Below are positions 8,836 to 18,400 of a stretch of 32,690 bases of DNA, one piece after another. The position numbers were made by a program, and so were the translations under genes. The notes below the pieces were generated by a model. The model was not told the DNA's origin. It saw nothing but the letters and a program-made list of their open reading frames with translations, and did not search any database. The stretch covers positions 1 through 32,690 of the forward strand of contig JAIQZR010000188.1 in assembly GCA_021777035.1 (NCBI GenBank), read 5' to 3'. The number at the start of each line of letters is the position of its first letter. Position 1 is the stretch's first letter. The DNA comes from Candidatus Scalindua sp. (GTDB taxonomy: Bacteria; Planctomycetota; Brocadiia; Brocadiales; Scalinduaceae).

Positions 8836-9114
8836 GTGACAAAAAGCGGCCACCATCAAAACCGCCAGAAAAAAAATTCTCCTGAACAGCCACAGTCCCT
8901 ACCTCAGCAAACTAAAACAGTGTCAGCGGCTTCATTTACAGGGCCAATACCACCACCTAATATTCTTTCCGCATACAATGAAATAGAACCGGGATTGGCA
9001 AATCGTATCGTGTCCATGGCGGAAGAAGAAGCTATTCACAGAAGGGGCATAGAGAAAAAAGTGTTAAATGCTCAAAATCTTAAACGTTTAGTGTTGAACA
9101 TATTTTTTGTTTAG
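8836..9114 (+). pseudogene. DUF2335 membrane protein gene, truncated by a repeat
   Basis: The frame from a GTG at 8836 gives TGPIPPPNILSAYNEIEPGL and ANRIVSMAEEEAIHRRGIEK. This is the conserved core of DUF2335 predicted membrane proteins (proline-rich head, PxPPP.IL..Y..I.PG, then an A..HR..E helix). Normal members continue into two membrane helices; here the reading enters the 158-bp dispersed repeat at 9067 and ends after 15 unrelated residues, so the membrane part is missing. The N terminus is also doubtful: an ATG at 8820 in another frame gives MTNHESDKKRPPSKPPEKKF before a stop, which reads like a natural family start and suggests a frameshift near 8880. I regard the gene as broken. Confidence 0.6.
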
Positions 9115-9224
9115 AACATTTGTTTCTTTGACATTCGGATTTGTTTCGAATTTTGTGCTTCGGATTTCTGATTTTCCAGCTTGTCTGGGTTAGGTTATTG
9201 CATTTATTAGATTCTGAAAAAAAT
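9067..9224 (+). repeat. 158-bp dispersed repeat, copy A
   Basis: This segment is repeated at 20342-20499 with a single mismatch (9177 region, TTTCTG versus TTACTG) and no gaps. It begins AATGCTCAAAATCTTAAACG and ends ATTCTGAAAAAAAT. It contains imperfect internal dyads around TTCGGATTTG and TGCTTCGGAT, a type common among dispersed bacterial repeats. Copy A cuts off the DUF2335 gene; copy B forms the whole upstream region of the NOD-like gene. The two are direct repeats bracketing about 11 kb with the sensory cluster. Confidence 0.9.
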
Positions 9225-9302
9225 GCAGATGCCGCATTAGAACAGGTATTAATCGGTACAGGATAGACGCGCTCTTTTCGGGCAGAAAAAATAATAAATT
9301 AC

Positions 9303-9334
9303 TTGACTCTATACTTTGGTATAGGGTGTATTAT
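9303..9334 (+). promoter_or_regulatory. MerR-family operator/promoter (20-bp spacer)
   Basis: TTGACT (9303-9308) and TATTAT (9329-9334) are separated by 20 bases holding the perfect dyad CTATAC-TTTG-GTATAG (9309-9324) followed by GGTG. Long-spaced promoters with a central dyad are the hallmark of MerR-family control, and this one closely resembles lead/cadmium/mercury-type operators (TTGACTCTATA...AGGGTGT). A MerR gene lies 350 bases downstream in the same direction, separated by a microsatellite and a palindromic repeat. No metal-export gene follows directly, so the site either autoregulates merR or is the relic of a lost target. Confidence 0.75.
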
Positions 9335-9364
9335 CCTTGTTAAAAACTTGGAGCGAACCCTACC

Positions 9365-9425
9365 GCACACGCACACGCACACGCACACGCACACGCACAC
9401 GCACACGCGCACGCGCGCACACGCA
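9365..9425. repeat. (GCACAC)n microsatellite
   Basis: About ten hexamer units of GCACAC, ending in GCGCACGCGCGCAC variants and an ATATATAT tail, form an alternating purine-pyrimidine tract of about 60 bp. It lies between the MerR-type promoter and the merR gene. Frames through it (His-Thr or Cys-Val repeats) are not genes. Such tracts are prone to slipped-strand length change and can adopt Z-DNA. Confidence 0.9.
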
Positions 9426-9495
9426 TATATATGGAGGGTTAGTGTGTATAACCAGTTATGCAATATGCTATATAAGATAAAATATTTATGATAAA

Positions 9496-9624
9496 TTAGC
9501 CTTCGGCACAAATATGCAGGTAGGAGCCAACTCCTGTTGGCGAGCGTGGTTGCATACCGTGGTGGGTGATATTCGCTCGCCGTCGGGAGACGGCTCCTAC
9601 CAAGCTTAGAATTTCCTATGCATT
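9496..9624 (-). repeat. Palindromic element type A, copy 1 (inverted orientation)
   Basis: On the minus strand the element runs from AATGCATAGGAAAT through GGTAGGAGCCGTCTCCCGAC, a variable centre and GCCAACAGGAGTTGGCTCC to TGCCGAAGGCTAA. The two arms are small hairpins (GGAGCCGTCTCC-like and AGGAGTTGGCTCC) arranged as a BIME/REP-like pair. Copies 2 and 3 at 10231 and 20121 are in the opposite orientation and share ends and arms but differ in the centre. Copies 1 and 2 flank the merR gene as inverted repeats. Confidence 0.85.
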
Positions 9625-9681
9625 GAAGTAATTTTTCCTAAGCTCGTCTCAGGAAAAACAAGATTCTTGCTTTTGATTATC

Positions 9682-10131
9682 ATGAAAAAACTTTCTATAG
9701 GCGAATTAGCAAAGTATACGGAAATTCAAGTCGGAACTATCCGTTATTATGAAAAACGTGGTTTGATCTCGAAACCGTGTAGACTGGAATCCGGGTACAG
9801 GAGATTCTCTCTAAAACATATTGGAGAGATAGAGTTTATAAAGCAGGCAAAAGACTTAGGTTTTTCCCTGAAGGAAATTTCAGAACTTCGTACTCTCGTG
9901 CAGGATAAAGATGTTAAAAGTAGAATCCACGAATTTATAGCCGCCAAGTTAAAATATAGTGAAGACATTATCAGTGATCTTAAAAGAAAAAAAAGGTCTT
10001 TACAAAACATTCTTAAGAGATGTTCAGGTGGGGAATGTGTATACACGTGCTGCCTCTTCGAACCTCTTGGAGCCTCCTGGGTGGTAAACACAATTCCCGG
10101 TTTGTGTAACCGACCAAAGAATGAAACATAA
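9682..10131 (+). CDS. MerR-family transcriptional regulator, metal-binding type
   Basis: The product has 149 residues from the ATG at 9682; a TTG at 9667 with AGGA 12 bases upstream is an alternative start. Residues 1-70 form the winged-helix DNA-binding domain (LSIGELAKYTEI, VGTIRYYEKRGLI, SGYRRFS). A dimerisation helix follows, then a Cys-rich loop: KRCSGGECVYTCCLFEPL. The Cys-x8-Cys spacing resembles ZntR/CueR-like metal loops. The cysteine that MerR and ZntR carry at the start of the dimerisation helix is absent (QDKDVK there), so the metal cannot be named. The MerR-type operator at 9303 is its likely site. The gene stands alone between two inverted palindromic elements. Confidence 0.85.
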   Translation: MKKLSIGELAKYTEIQVGTIRYYEKRGLISKPCRLESGYRRFSLKHIGEIEFIKQAKDLGFSLKEISELRTLVQDKDVKSRIHEFIAAKLKYSEDIISDLKRKKRSLQNILKRCSGGECVYTCCLFEPLGASWVVNTIPGLCNRPKNET

Positions 10132-10230
10132 GCAGTTAAAAATAAAGCTCTTACAACAGTACGTGTGGAAAACTGATATAAAAAAGTTCTCCCATTAGGT
10201 GTTAAATTTATGTATGGTCTTTCAATGGTT

Positions 10231-10332
10231 GGTAGGAGCCGTCTCCCGACGGCGAGCGTAAGCGTTCAAATGCAATAATTCGGTCGCCAACAGGAGTTGG
10301 CTCCTACCTGAGTATTTATGCCGAAGGCTTAA
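10231..10332 (+). repeat. Palindromic element type A, copy 2
   Basis: GGTAGGAGCCGTCTCCCGAC, then GCGTTCAAATGCAATAATTC in the centre, then CAACAGGAGTTGGCTCCTAC, ending TATTTATGCCGAAGGCTTAA. It is nearly identical to copy 3 at 20121-20250 and inverted relative to copy 1. The left terminal ATGCATAGG is not preserved here. Confidence 0.85.
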
Positions 10333-10650
10333 TTTTCTGATTGTAATTTTCTAAAATATTTTGCTTGTCTACATAATAAACTCTACGTCTCTGAATCCCA
10401 ATCTCGGTCATACGGAGACATTATTGCGTGTTACGTTATTTCCCGTTCATCTGGATTTCCGCTATAAAGAATGCGGGAATGACAGTTTTCGGACAAAAAT
10501 GGAACACGCGCAAAAACCGAAACGGATGCTACTGAAAGGTATTTATAGTTTAATGAATAAAAATTTTAATGTTGTCTGATCCGAAACGAGTTGTGAATGA
10601 CAGATCAGATGTCACTTTCGTGAAACCTGCCATCGACACCGATCTTGGAT
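10333..10650. other. Non-coding stretch before the first kinase
   Basis: I see no credible gene. A 72-codon frame at 10361-10579 has no ribosome binding site and no family resemblance. It overlaps a decayed dyad (TTTCCCGTTCATCTGG at 10439 and GCGGGAATGACAG at 10471) that looks like a dispersed bacterial repeat. The promoter of the kinase cluster presumably lies here, but I cannot point to a convincing one. Confidence 0.5.
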
Positions 10651-12978
10651 ATGGAATCTAATGTTACTATGTTCAAAAATCTGAATATTACTACAAAAGT
10701 TGTAATTGCTATTTTTCTGGTAGTGGTAGTCTCTACATTTGTTAACACCTACATAATAGTCAAAGTCGCGGAAAGATATTTAGAGGTTACGCGTATAACA
10801 TCATTAGAAAATATTGCCGATTTTAAAGTAGACAAGATTGAGACATTTTTTCATGAGAGAAGGGGCGATATTGCAGTAGCTCAAGGCTATTTCAATATCA
10901 AAACCAATCTTCCTATAGTAACTCAGTTTGCACGTGACAGGAAAAATCCTGCTTACATTACAGCCAAGAAGGCTCTGGACAGCCAGCTAAAGATATTCCA
11001 GAGAGTTTACGGGTATATAGATGTTATGCTGGTGAACCCTGAAGGGTTAATCGTATATGTGTCCGAAGATACACATCTTAATATAGATATGGGTCTACAC
11101 ATCTCTGATGTAAATGTAAGGGCTCTTGAAGAAGGTGAAAAAGGGATTTGGTTTTCCGAAATCTATAAATCTGAAATTCAGAAAAATAAGTATAAGATGC
11201 TTATTACCGCACCAGTAAAAGATTTTGATGGAAGATTCATTGGGTTGATTGTCATACAAGTTGACGCGAACACTCTTTACGAATTTATACTGGAGACAAC
11301 AGGATTAGGGGAGACAGGGGAAGCGCTGATTGGAAAGGATATGGGAGACGCCGCCTTATTCTTGAATACTCTCCGTCACGATAAAGAATCGGTATTGAAT
11401 AAAAAAGTGCTTTACAGCGAGAAAGAGGCGTTCCCAATGCGTGAGGCGGTTCAGGGACGGAATGGATCCGGGTTGTCAATCGATTACCGTGGCAGAGAGG
11501 TAGTTGCTGCCTGGCGCTATCTTCCATCAGTAGACTGTGGGTTAGTGGTAAAGATAGATACGGATGAGGCGTTCTTGCTTATATATAAATTGAGAAAATA
11601 TGCCTTTCTTTGCACCTTCTGCATCATTTTCATAGCAATGTTTACGGGATATCTGTTTTTCAGAACCGTTACCACTTCTCTGAAGAAACTTATAAAAACA
11701 GCACGCAGGATAGCAGCGGGGGAGTTTGATTTGCGAACCGACATACAGTCACAGGACGAAGTTGGTTTGCTGGCGGGGAGCTTTAACATGATGACCGATA
11801 GTCTGCAGAAAGAGATAGAAAAGAAAAGAGTGAGTGAAGAGTGTTTCCGGGAGTTAGTTGAAAATATCAATGAGGTATTCTGGATATGCGACCCTGAACT
11901 TACCAGAATGATCTACATTAGTCGGCAATACGAGAGCATGTGGGGTCGTACATGCGAAAGTCTCTATAACGATCCGATGTCGTTTATGGAGGGTATCCAT
12001 CCTGATGATCGTGAACTGGTCAGGAACGCTGTTTCGAAATGGTGCGAAGAGCCTTACAACATTCAGTATCGGATCCTTCATTCTGATGGGACAATCTTTT
12101 GGGTATGGGCCCGCGCCTTTCAGGTCAAGGATGAGTCAGGGCAGACAAAGTACATGGCCGGGATCGCGGAGGATATCACCAGGCGGAAGAAGCTGGAAGA
12201 TAAATTAAAGGGGAAAATAAGAGAACTTCAAGTTGCACGGGAGAGCATTGTTCGCGCGGAAAGATTAGCCACTGTCGGCCGCTTCGCAGGCACTATAGCT
12301 CATGATGTCAGGCATCCTCTGACGATAATCAGAAACTCATCCTATTTCCTCAATATGACGCTGAAGGATGCGGATGAAAAGACGAGGAAACATCTCAAGC
12401 TTATCGATCGAGAGGTCTCATTCGCAAATAGTATCATCACACAACTCCTGACGTTTTCACGAGCAAAAGAACCGGAATGTATAAAAACCAATATCAACGA
12501 TTTCATTAGTGATTATATGAGTGAGTATTTACTTCCGGATGGTATAAAGGTGGTCACTGAATTTGACAACAAATGCCACGAGATAATGGTTGACCGTACA
12601 CAGTTTAAACAGTTATTTGATAATTTAACGGTTAATGCGATAGATGCGATGTCGGAAGGGGGCAGGCTGACGATTACAACCCGTTATTTGTCATCAGTCA
12701 ATAGTCATTTGGAAAAAGAAAAACCAATGACTGATGACCAGGAACCAATGACAAAATGTGATTTCGTCGAAATCACCTTTGAAGATACCGGAAGCGGTAT
12801 AAAAAAAGAAGATTTGAAGAAAATATTAGAACCGCTCTTTACGACAAAACAACAGGGTACAGGATTAGGTCTGTCAATAGTTAAGAATATTGTTGAGGTA
12901 CATGGAGGGAAGATATCGGTGGAGAGTGAAGAGGGGAAGGGGAGTAAGTTTACTATTGTGTTTCCTGGAAGTCGATAA
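10651..12978 (+). CDS. Membrane sensor histidine kinase (dCache-HAMP-PAS-HisKA-HATPase)
   Basis: The product has 775 residues from the ATG at 10651; TTG 10645 and ATG 10669 are alternatives. A first membrane helix (about 14-40) and a second (about 320-343) enclose a periplasmic dCache-type sensor domain (VYGYIDVMLVNPEGLIVYVS, KMLITAPVKDFDG). HAMP (~345-395) and a PAS/PAC domain with VFWICDPELTRMIYIS (~405-520) follow. The HisKA H-box is AHDVRHPLT with phospho-acceptor His551. The HATPase has the N-box NLTVNAIDAM, G1 DTGSGI and G2 GTGLGLSIVKNI. The H-box Asn/Asp position is His (RHPL rather than RNPL), shared with the next kinase. It is the first gene of the signalling cluster. The ligand is unknown. 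Confidence 0.92.
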   Translation: MESNVTMFKNLNITTKVVIAIFLVVVVSTFVNTYIIVKVAERYLEVTRITSLENIADFKVDKIETFFHERRGDIAVAQGYFNIKTNLPIVTQFARDRKNPAYITAKKALDSQLKIFQRVYGYIDVMLVNPEGLIVYVSEDTHLNIDMGLHISDVNVRALEEGEKGIWFSEIYKSEIQKNKYKMLITAPVKDFDGRFIGLIVIQVDANTLYEFILETTGLGETGEALIGKDMGDAALFLNTLRHDKESVLNKKVLYSEKEAFPMREAVQGRNGSGLSIDYRGREVVAAWRYLPSVDCGLVVKIDTDEAFLLIYKLRKYAFLCTFCIIFIAMFTGYLFFRTVTTSLKKLIKTARRIAAGEFDLRTDIQSQDEVGLLAGSFNMMTDSLQKEIEKKRVSEECFRELVENINEVFWICDPELTRMIYISRQYESMWGRTCESLYNDPMSFMEGIHPDDRELVRNAVSKWCEEPYNIQYRILHSDGTIFWVWARAFQVKDESGQTKYMAGIAEDITRRKKLEDKLKGKIRELQVARESIVRAERLATVGRFAGTIAHDVRHPLTIIRNSSYFLNMTLKDADEKTRKHLKLIDREVSFANSIITQLLTFSRAKEPECIKTNINDFISDYMSEYLLPDGIKVVTEFDNKCHEIMVDRTQFKQLFDNLTVNAIDAMSEGGRLTITTRYLSSVNSHLEKEKPMTDDQEPMTKCDFVEITFEDTGSGIKKEDLKKILEPLFTTKQQGTGLGLSIVKNIVEVHGGKISVESEEGKGSKFTIVFPGSR

Positions 12979-13102
12979 AGAGGTGAGAAGCAAGAAATAC
13001 TTACCTTTACAGTATATGGGAGCATTGTTATGATTCAGCCATATAAGAATCATAAAGCATATCTGGTCTCTTACTATAGCCAATTATAAACTCTGATTGA
13101 TT

Positions 13103-14596
13103 ATGAAGATAAAGACAAAATTTCTCGGCATTATGGGTATTTTTATTGTTATGATTATTATCACAGCAATATTCTTCTTGTATAGCTATTACAGGCATAG
13201 CATGGAGAATGTAACTGGCATGTTAAGCTATCAAGAGGAACTGGAGAGTGTCTCCCAATTGGAACTGTTTCTTTATAAGGCTCTCATGCCTGCAAACGAT
13301 TACCTTATCTACGGGAATAAAGAGGAGAGAGAAGAATTTAAAAATATTGATGTGAAGGTACATCAGTTGTTTCAGGAGTTGGAAGAACACGATCGTATCA
13401 CACAATTAAGGTTTGAAGAACAGAAACTCCTCTCACACGTGCAGAATCATTACGTTACGATAAAGGACATATCTGAAAAGCTTCTTAATCTGACTGATCC
13501 TGTAGGGGATGCAGAGGGAGGGCGTCTTATGGAGGAGATGGACTCAGTAGCTGATCATATACTTGAAGACATGAAGATGTTCCACAGGGTTGTCAGGCTT
13601 GAGGTACTTGGAATGATTGGGACTATGGATGCACGCTTCTATAAGAATATGATTATGATATTGATTATATTTCCTGTTACAATCACATTCTTATTTATCT
13701 ATGAGATATTTCTCTCAAAAAACATCTTTACACCCATTACGCATTTAACGAAAAATATGAATGATATGATAGAGACCGAAATGACAACTACAAACTCTGC
13801 TCCAGAAAATGAAATACGCTTGTTGACGTCTACCTTTAACAAGATGTGTAGTTTATTAAAAAAATCACAGGAAGAGCTTATCGGGAGAGAAAAACTTGCT
13901 GTTATCGGTCGTTTAACAGGTTCCATTGCCCACGACATCAGGCACCCGCTAACAACTATTAAAAACTCATCCTATTTTCTCAATATGACACTGAAGGACG
14001 CGGATGAGAAAACGAGGAAACATCTCAAGTTTATCGATGCTGAACTTGCTCATGCTGAGGAAATAATTACGAGTTTCACGAAATTGGCGAAACATGAAAA
14101 ATCTGATTTTTGCAGGACGGATATCAATAACGTTATTAAGGAATCACTGCAAGCCTGTCATTTGCCAGAATATATAACACTCACATTTGAACTTGATGAA
14201 AAATGTCCTGAAATAATGGCAGACAGTATTCAGATGAAGCGGGTGTTTGTCAATCTGGCATCAAACGCGAAACATGCCATGCCGGAAGGGGGGACGCTTA
14301 CCGTAAAGACGCGGATAGTAAAGAGTTCGGAGTTGGGAGTAAAGGAGGAAAAATGCCTGAACTCCGGACTCAAAGGGAATTTCGTAGAAATCTCCTTTGA
14401 AGATACCGGCAGTGGTATAAAAAAAGAGGAATTGGACAAAATATTTGAGATATTTGTCACAACAAGAGAAAATGGAATAGGATTAGGTCTGTCAATAGTT
14501 AAGAATATTGTTGAGGTACATGGAGGGAAGATATCGGTGGAGAGTGAAGAGGGGAAGGGGAGTGTGTTCAGGATTGTGTTTCCTTTGGATTTATGA
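13103..14596 (+). CDS. Membrane sensor histidine kinase (sensor-HAMP-HisKA-HATPase)
   Basis: The product has 497 residues from ATG 13103 (TTG 13097 is an alternative). A first membrane helix at ~8-29 and a second at ~185-207 bracket a ~155-residue, mostly helical extracytoplasmic region, like a four-helix-bundle sensor. HAMP follows (~208-255), then HisKA with AHDIRHPLT (phospho-acceptor His277) and a HATPase with NLASNAKHAM, DTGSGIKKEEL and GIGLGLSIVKNI. The kinase core is a close paralogue of the preceding kinase, and 85 bases in the 3' part are identical (12861-12945 and 14479-14563). It has no PAS domain. The gap from the previous gene is 124 bases, and the double-receiver gene starts 25 bases after its stop. 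Confidence 0.92.
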   Translation: MKIKTKFLGIMGIFIVMIIITAIFFLYSYYRHSMENVTGMLSYQEELESVSQLELFLYKALMPANDYLIYGNKEEREEFKNIDVKVHQLFQELEEHDRITQLRFEEQKLLSHVQNHYVTIKDISEKLLNLTDPVGDAEGGRLMEEMDSVADHILEDMKMFHRVVRLEVLGMIGTMDARFYKNMIMILIIFPVTITFLFIYEIFLSKNIFTPITHLTKNMNDMIETEMTTTNSAPENEIRLLTSTFNKMCSLLKKSQEELIGREKLAVIGRLTGSIAHDIRHPLTTIKNSSYFLNMTLKDADEKTRKHLKFIDAELAHAEEIITSFTKLAKHEKSDFCRTDINNVIKESLQACHLPEYITLTFELDEKCPEIMADSIQMKRVFVNLASNAKHAMPEGGTLTVKTRIVKSSELGVKEEKCLNSGLKGNFVEISFEDTGSGIKKEELDKIFEIFVTTRENGIGLGLSIVKNIVEVHGGKISVESEEGKGSVFRIVFPLDL

Positions 14597-14621
14597 TTTG
14601 CGATTGTCGATTTAATAAATA

Positions 14622-15371
14622 ATGAACAACAAACTATCAGTATTGATTGTGGATGATGATCCTAATATAGGTGATACCCTTGTAGATATTATTGATGCAA
14701 GTGGTTATGAAGCGGATTTTGTCACAAGTGGTAAAGACGCCTTAAGTTTAATTACGGAAAAGAATTACGATGCAATACTCATGGACATCAGGATGCCAGG
14801 TATGAATGGTGTGGAGACTCTCAAATGTATAAAACAGTACTCTCCGATGACCTCAATTGTCATGATAACCGCTTTCGCGGAAGACAAACTTGTCGAACAG
14901 GCAAGAATTGAGGGAGCGTTGCAGGTGCTGCCAAAACCTCTTGACCTGAAAAAGATTATTCATTTTTTAGGAAAAATGTGTCGTCTGAAAACCCTGCTTG
15001 TCGTAGATGATGACGTAAAGTTCTGCGACTCTCTTCGAAAAACCCTTCAAGATCATAATTATAGAGTTATTGTGGCCAATAATGTACACGATGCTCTTGA
15101 GACATACCATAAGGGAAAAACGGAATGTATCCTGGTCGATGTGAAGCTTGATGGGGATAACGGGACTGGTGTGGTAAACACGATCAGGGCTAAAGATTGC
15201 GAGAGCGTCATTATCCTGATGACAGGCATTTGTGAGCAATTTCAACCATTAATCGATGAAGCCCTGAAGGAAAAGGTAGAGTATTTTATTGAAAAGCCCT
15301 TTAATTTCGATAAAATCATCGAACTGATTGAGGAAGTCATTCGTAAAAGGTTACAGGCAGTATTGAGGTGA
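14622..15371 (+). CDS. Double-receiver (REC-REC) response regulator without output domain
   Basis: The product has 249 residues forming two CheY-like receivers. The first has LIVDDDPNIGD, phospho-acceptor Asp55 in AILMDIRMPGMNG and VLPKPLD. The second has LLVVDDDVKFCD, Asp173 in CILVDVKLDGDNG and YFIEKPFNFD. Both keep the acidic pocket, the Asp and the Lys of the KP motif, so both should be phosphorylatable. There is no DNA-binding or enzymatic output domain, so it probably relays or buffers phosphoryl groups between the two kinases upstream and the large HD-GYP protein downstream. It begins 25 bases after the second kinase gene. Confidence 0.92.
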   Translation: MNNKLSVLIVDDDPNIGDTLVDIIDASGYEADFVTSGKDALSLITEKNYDAILMDIRMPGMNGVETLKCIKQYSPMTSIVMITAFAEDKLVEQARIEGALQVLPKPLDLKKIIHFLGKMCRLKTLLVVDDDVKFCDSLRKTLQDHNYRVIVANNVHDALETYHKGKTECILVDVKLDGDNGTGVVNTIRAKDCESVIILMTGICEQFQPLIDEALKEKVEYFIEKPFNFDKIIELIEEVIRKRLQAVLR

Positions 15372-15433
15372 AAAAAAATTCACCACCGAAAGACACGGAA
15401 TACCACAGAAACGGACTGATTAAATAATAGACA

Positions 15434-18400
15434 ATGGATAAACCAAAACTCCTTGTTATAGACGATGATAGAAACCTCTGTGAGAGCTTGACGGATATCC
15501 TTGAAGCAAAAGGTTATCTGACGGATTCGGCCCATACCGCTGAAGATGGTATAAAGAAGACACAGGGAGGTTTTTATAACGTCATTCTGCAGGATATGAA
15601 ACTTCCCGACGCGAACGGAATAGACACCCTGGAGAAGATTAAGGATATTTCTCCGGATACGGAGGTAATAATCTTTACCGCCTTTGCTGAGACAGGGAGT
15701 GTGATAAAGGCTATGGAGAGAAAAGCCTTTTCATATATCGTTAAACCCTATGAAATAGCGAATCTATTAGATACGGTTAACAAGGCTTACGAAAAACAGG
15801 AGTTACTGCTTGAAAACCGCGCTCTATTTCAGAAGATATCTGATTCCAAGAAAGATTGGGAGAACACCTTTGACGCAATCCAGGACATGATCAGCATACA
15901 GGACATGGAGTTCAATATCGTTAAATGCAACAAGGCAGTTGCAGACACCTTTCATGTCAAACCCGGGGATCTCATAGGGAGAAAATGTTACGAGCTATTT
16001 CATTGTGACAAGAAACCATACGATAAATGCATTTTGCGCAGGTGTGAAGAGACACGGAAACAGGAAACTGAAGAGATAGATTTTTTGCCTTTGAACGGAA
16101 CAATTGAGATCACATGTTTTCCAAGATTTGACGAAAGAGGCAATATGACTGGCATTGTGCATGTAGGAAAGGATATCACGAGTAAAAAAAAGAGTGAGAA
16201 AGAGGAGGAAATACTCAGAGAGATATCAGCGAAATTAAGCGTAACACTGGATCCTGAGGAAATCTGCGAAATAATCTCTGACTGTATCGGACATATAATT
16301 CCCCATAACCATTTAATCCTTACTTCGGTGGATTCCGATACGCAAACCATGATTGTGCTTGCGGTCAGAGATAAAGAAAAGAATCTGAATATTAAAGCAG
16401 GCACGCAACTATCGCACAAAGACATGCCAACATTGTACTCCGCCTGCAAAAGTAAAGAGGTAGTCTATACATCTTTTGAGGAGATGAGAGGGAAGAATGT
16501 TGCATTTGACAATGATATTTTGGAACGTGAAGGGATTAAGAGGATTGTGATTGTGCCACTGGTCGTTGGCGGCGATGTAATCGGTTTGTTTGTACTTGCA
16601 TGTAGAAATGTTGACACCTCTTTTTTCCGTGAAGACGCCAGGCCGGTTTTGCAGAAGATAGCCGATATTCTGGTTGGCCCGATATCAAATGCTTTATTAC
16701 TTGAAAGGATAAGTACGTCCGAGAAGAAGTACCGTGAACTGTTCGAGACCAGTACTGACGGAATTTCTTTTACAGACCTTGAAGGAAATATCCTTGATTG
16801 TAATAAAGGGTATATAGATATGCTGGGTTATTCCCTGGAAGAGATAAAGACAAAGAGGTATCAGGATATCACTCCTGCAAAGTGGCATGATATGGAGGAG
16901 ACGATAGTCAGAGAGCAATTACTGAAAAGAGGTTTTAGTGATTTGTATGAAAAGGAATATATCAGGAAAGACGGAATCGTATTCCCTGTTACGTTAAGGA
17001 GTTGGTTTCAAAAGGATGAAAAAGGCAACGTAAAAGGGAAGTGGGGTATTGCAAGGGATATTACCCGGCTGAAATCTGATGAGGCCAGGATTCTCAGGCA
17101 ACGCAATCTCCTCAATGCAATCAACACGGTGTTCAAAGAAGCGTTAACGTGTGAAACAGAAGAAGAGGTTGGCTCTGCATTTCTGGCTGCGGCAGAGGAG
17201 TTGACGGGCAGCATGTTTGGTTATGTCGGTGAAGTGAACCCTGAAACAGGTCTCTTCGATACCATTGCCTTAAGCAATCCTGGCTGGGATGCCTGCACAA
17301 TTCCTGAAACGAATGCGGTAAAAATGATTAGTAATATGGAAATCCGTGGGATTGATAGAACAGCGCTCAGTGAGGAAAAGTCACGAATAGTCAATGACCC
17401 TGCATCTCACCCCGACAGAGTAGGGGCGCCGGAAGGTCATCCGCCGTTAACGTCCTTCCTGGGCGTTCTATTAAAACATGGAGGTAAGATATTTGGCATG
17501 ATAGGCCTGGCAAACAAAGAATCGGGCTATGAGCTGGCAGATCAGGAAGCGGTGGAAGCCTTATCTGTAGCATTCGTGGAAGCATTGATGCGTAAGCGAG
17601 CAGATTCAGCGCTGAAGAGAAGTGAAAAACGCTATGCGTCAGTCTCCGGTATGACATCTGATTATGTTTATCACATAAACGTCAATTCCGGGAAGCAGAT
17701 GACGGTTGATTCGATTACAGAAGGTTTCACAAAGTCAACAGGCTATACCGTAGATAATATACGGAACCCGGAAATGTGGAGAGAGATAGTCCCTCCTGAT
17801 GATATTTCCATTCTCATGGATACTTTCCGGAAAATTATAATGGGAGATTCAGGTGATTTCGAGTGTCGTATTATTACAAAAAAGGGCGAAAAGCAGTGGT
17901 TGCATGTTTACGGGCAGCCCGAGTGGGATGACAAACAGCAGATTGTTACCGGCATAATTGGCGCAGTATCCAATATTACTGAGCACAAGCGTTTCGAAAA
18001 GAGGATATTAGAGGAATCAGAGATTAATGAAATCCTGCTCAGTGTTTCAAATATAATATCAACAATGAAAAACCGGCAGGAATTGATAGAAAACACCTTA
18101 GAGACAGTCTATAAGAGTCTCAAAGGCGAATATTACTCCATAGCCTTATTGGATGAAGATACAAGGTCATTTAACACTATCGGCGCAAGGGGCACAGAGG
18201 ATTCGGTTACTAATATACTCAGGACAATAAGGTTTCAAGGGCCGTATGTTCCTTTGATAGAAAGGATGATGGAATCTAAAAAGTCTTTTGCGGTTACTAT
18301 TGACGAGACTGACGTAAAGACGAGGGAATTTATGAGAGAGATTCAGGCAAGGTCAATGTTGATAGTCCCGTTGGTTGCCGTTGGGATGGTAGCCGGATTT

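Noticed and set aside
9299..9511. Open frames on both strands through the GCACAC tract (His-Thr and Cys-Val repeats)
   Set aside because: They arise from the microsatellite; there is no ribosome binding site and no non-repetitive protein-like sequence.
10361..10579. 72-codon open frame before the first kinase
   Set aside because: It covers a decayed dispersed repeat, has no ribosome binding site and resembles no family.
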